Source: Flavobacterium psychrophilum (GTDB lineage: Bacteria; Bacteroidota; Bacteroidia; Flavobacteriales; Flavobacteriaceae). From it: a stretch of DNA of 12,482 bases. The DNA is taken from positions 1 to 12,482 of the forward strand of contig CAMDGJ010000065.1 in assembly GCA_945897545.1 (NCBI GenBank). Reading direction: 5' to 3'. A program made the position numbers and the translations under genes. The notes beneath the pieces are model-generated. The model did not search any database. It was not told the origin of the DNA and was given only the letters and a program-made list of their open reading frames with translations. Below are positions 12,411 through 12,482 of the stretch, piece after piece (position 1 is the stretch's first letter; the number at the start of each line of letters is the position of its first letter).

Positions 12411-12482
12411 GTGAACGCATTAAGCTACAAAACAGTATCGACAAGCAAAGCAACCGTATCCAAAGAATGGATTGTGGTAGAC
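12411..12482 (+). CDS. rplM: Ribosomal protein L13 (uL13), N-terminal part, cut by the window edge
   Basis: Only the first 24 codons are present: (M)NALSYKTVSTSKATV followed by SKEWIVVD, the characteristic flavobacterial L13 N-terminus, in which the extension precedes the core sequence EW-VVDA. L13 is an early-assembling protein of the large ribosomal subunit. The start is GTG at 12411; no in-frame ATG lies upstream near the promoter. In most bacteria rpsI follows, beyond this window. Recognition from so short a piece is good because of the distinctive sequence and the strong promoter. Confidence 0.85.
   Translation, partial: MNALSYKTVSTSKATVSKEWIVVD

Overview
The window reads as chromosome of a Flavobacterium-like member of the Bacteroidota. 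The DNA is AT-rich. Recognisable promoters have the Bacteroidota form (TTG or TTTG, about 19 nt, then TAnnTTTG), and start codons lack Shine-Dalgarno sequences. Family members such as the GT117/DUF2723 membrane protein, the DUF6922 protein and the L13 N-terminus are typical of Flavobacteriaceae. This is recognition by eye, with no database search.

Left part (1-6255), ordinary housekeeping: a tRNA-Gln(TTG) on the minus strand with a clear promoter and terminator; a large GT117/DUF2723 membrane glycosyltransferase-like protein (+) closed by a strong terminator; a NodB polysaccharide deacetylase (+) carrying a heptanucleotide repeat inside its coding sequence; then, convergent with it and sharing stop-codon bases, a thioredoxin-fold protein that has lost both active-site cysteines (-), preceded by a membrane-anchored metallophosphoesterase (-).

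Centre (6256-10954): polA, complete with all three domains, carries two short GC-rich palindromic elements inserted in frame and a possible sliding-clamp-binding motif in its first linker. Directly behind polA lies the most unusual structure of the window. Two small toxin-antitoxin-like modules follow in tandem: DUF4160 plus a nonsense-mutated DUF2442, then DUF6922 plus an AbiEii-type nucleotidyltransferase. Each module is followed within about 15 nt by a decayed copy of the last 31-35 codons of polA. The three polA tails differ from each other by roughly 16-28 percent, with many changes at third codon positions, so they diverged as coding DNA and are not recent tandem duplicates. The two downstream tails are followed by an identical 36-nt sequence. 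I interpret the polA 3' end as a recurrent integration or recombination site for accessory modules. No integrase is visible in the window.

Right part (10955-12482): a cluster of small hairpins, a LacI/GalR-family regulator (-) with a good promoter and a long leader, and the start of rplM (ribosomal protein L13, +, GTG start) behind a near-ideal promoter. The regulator's target genes are not in the window.
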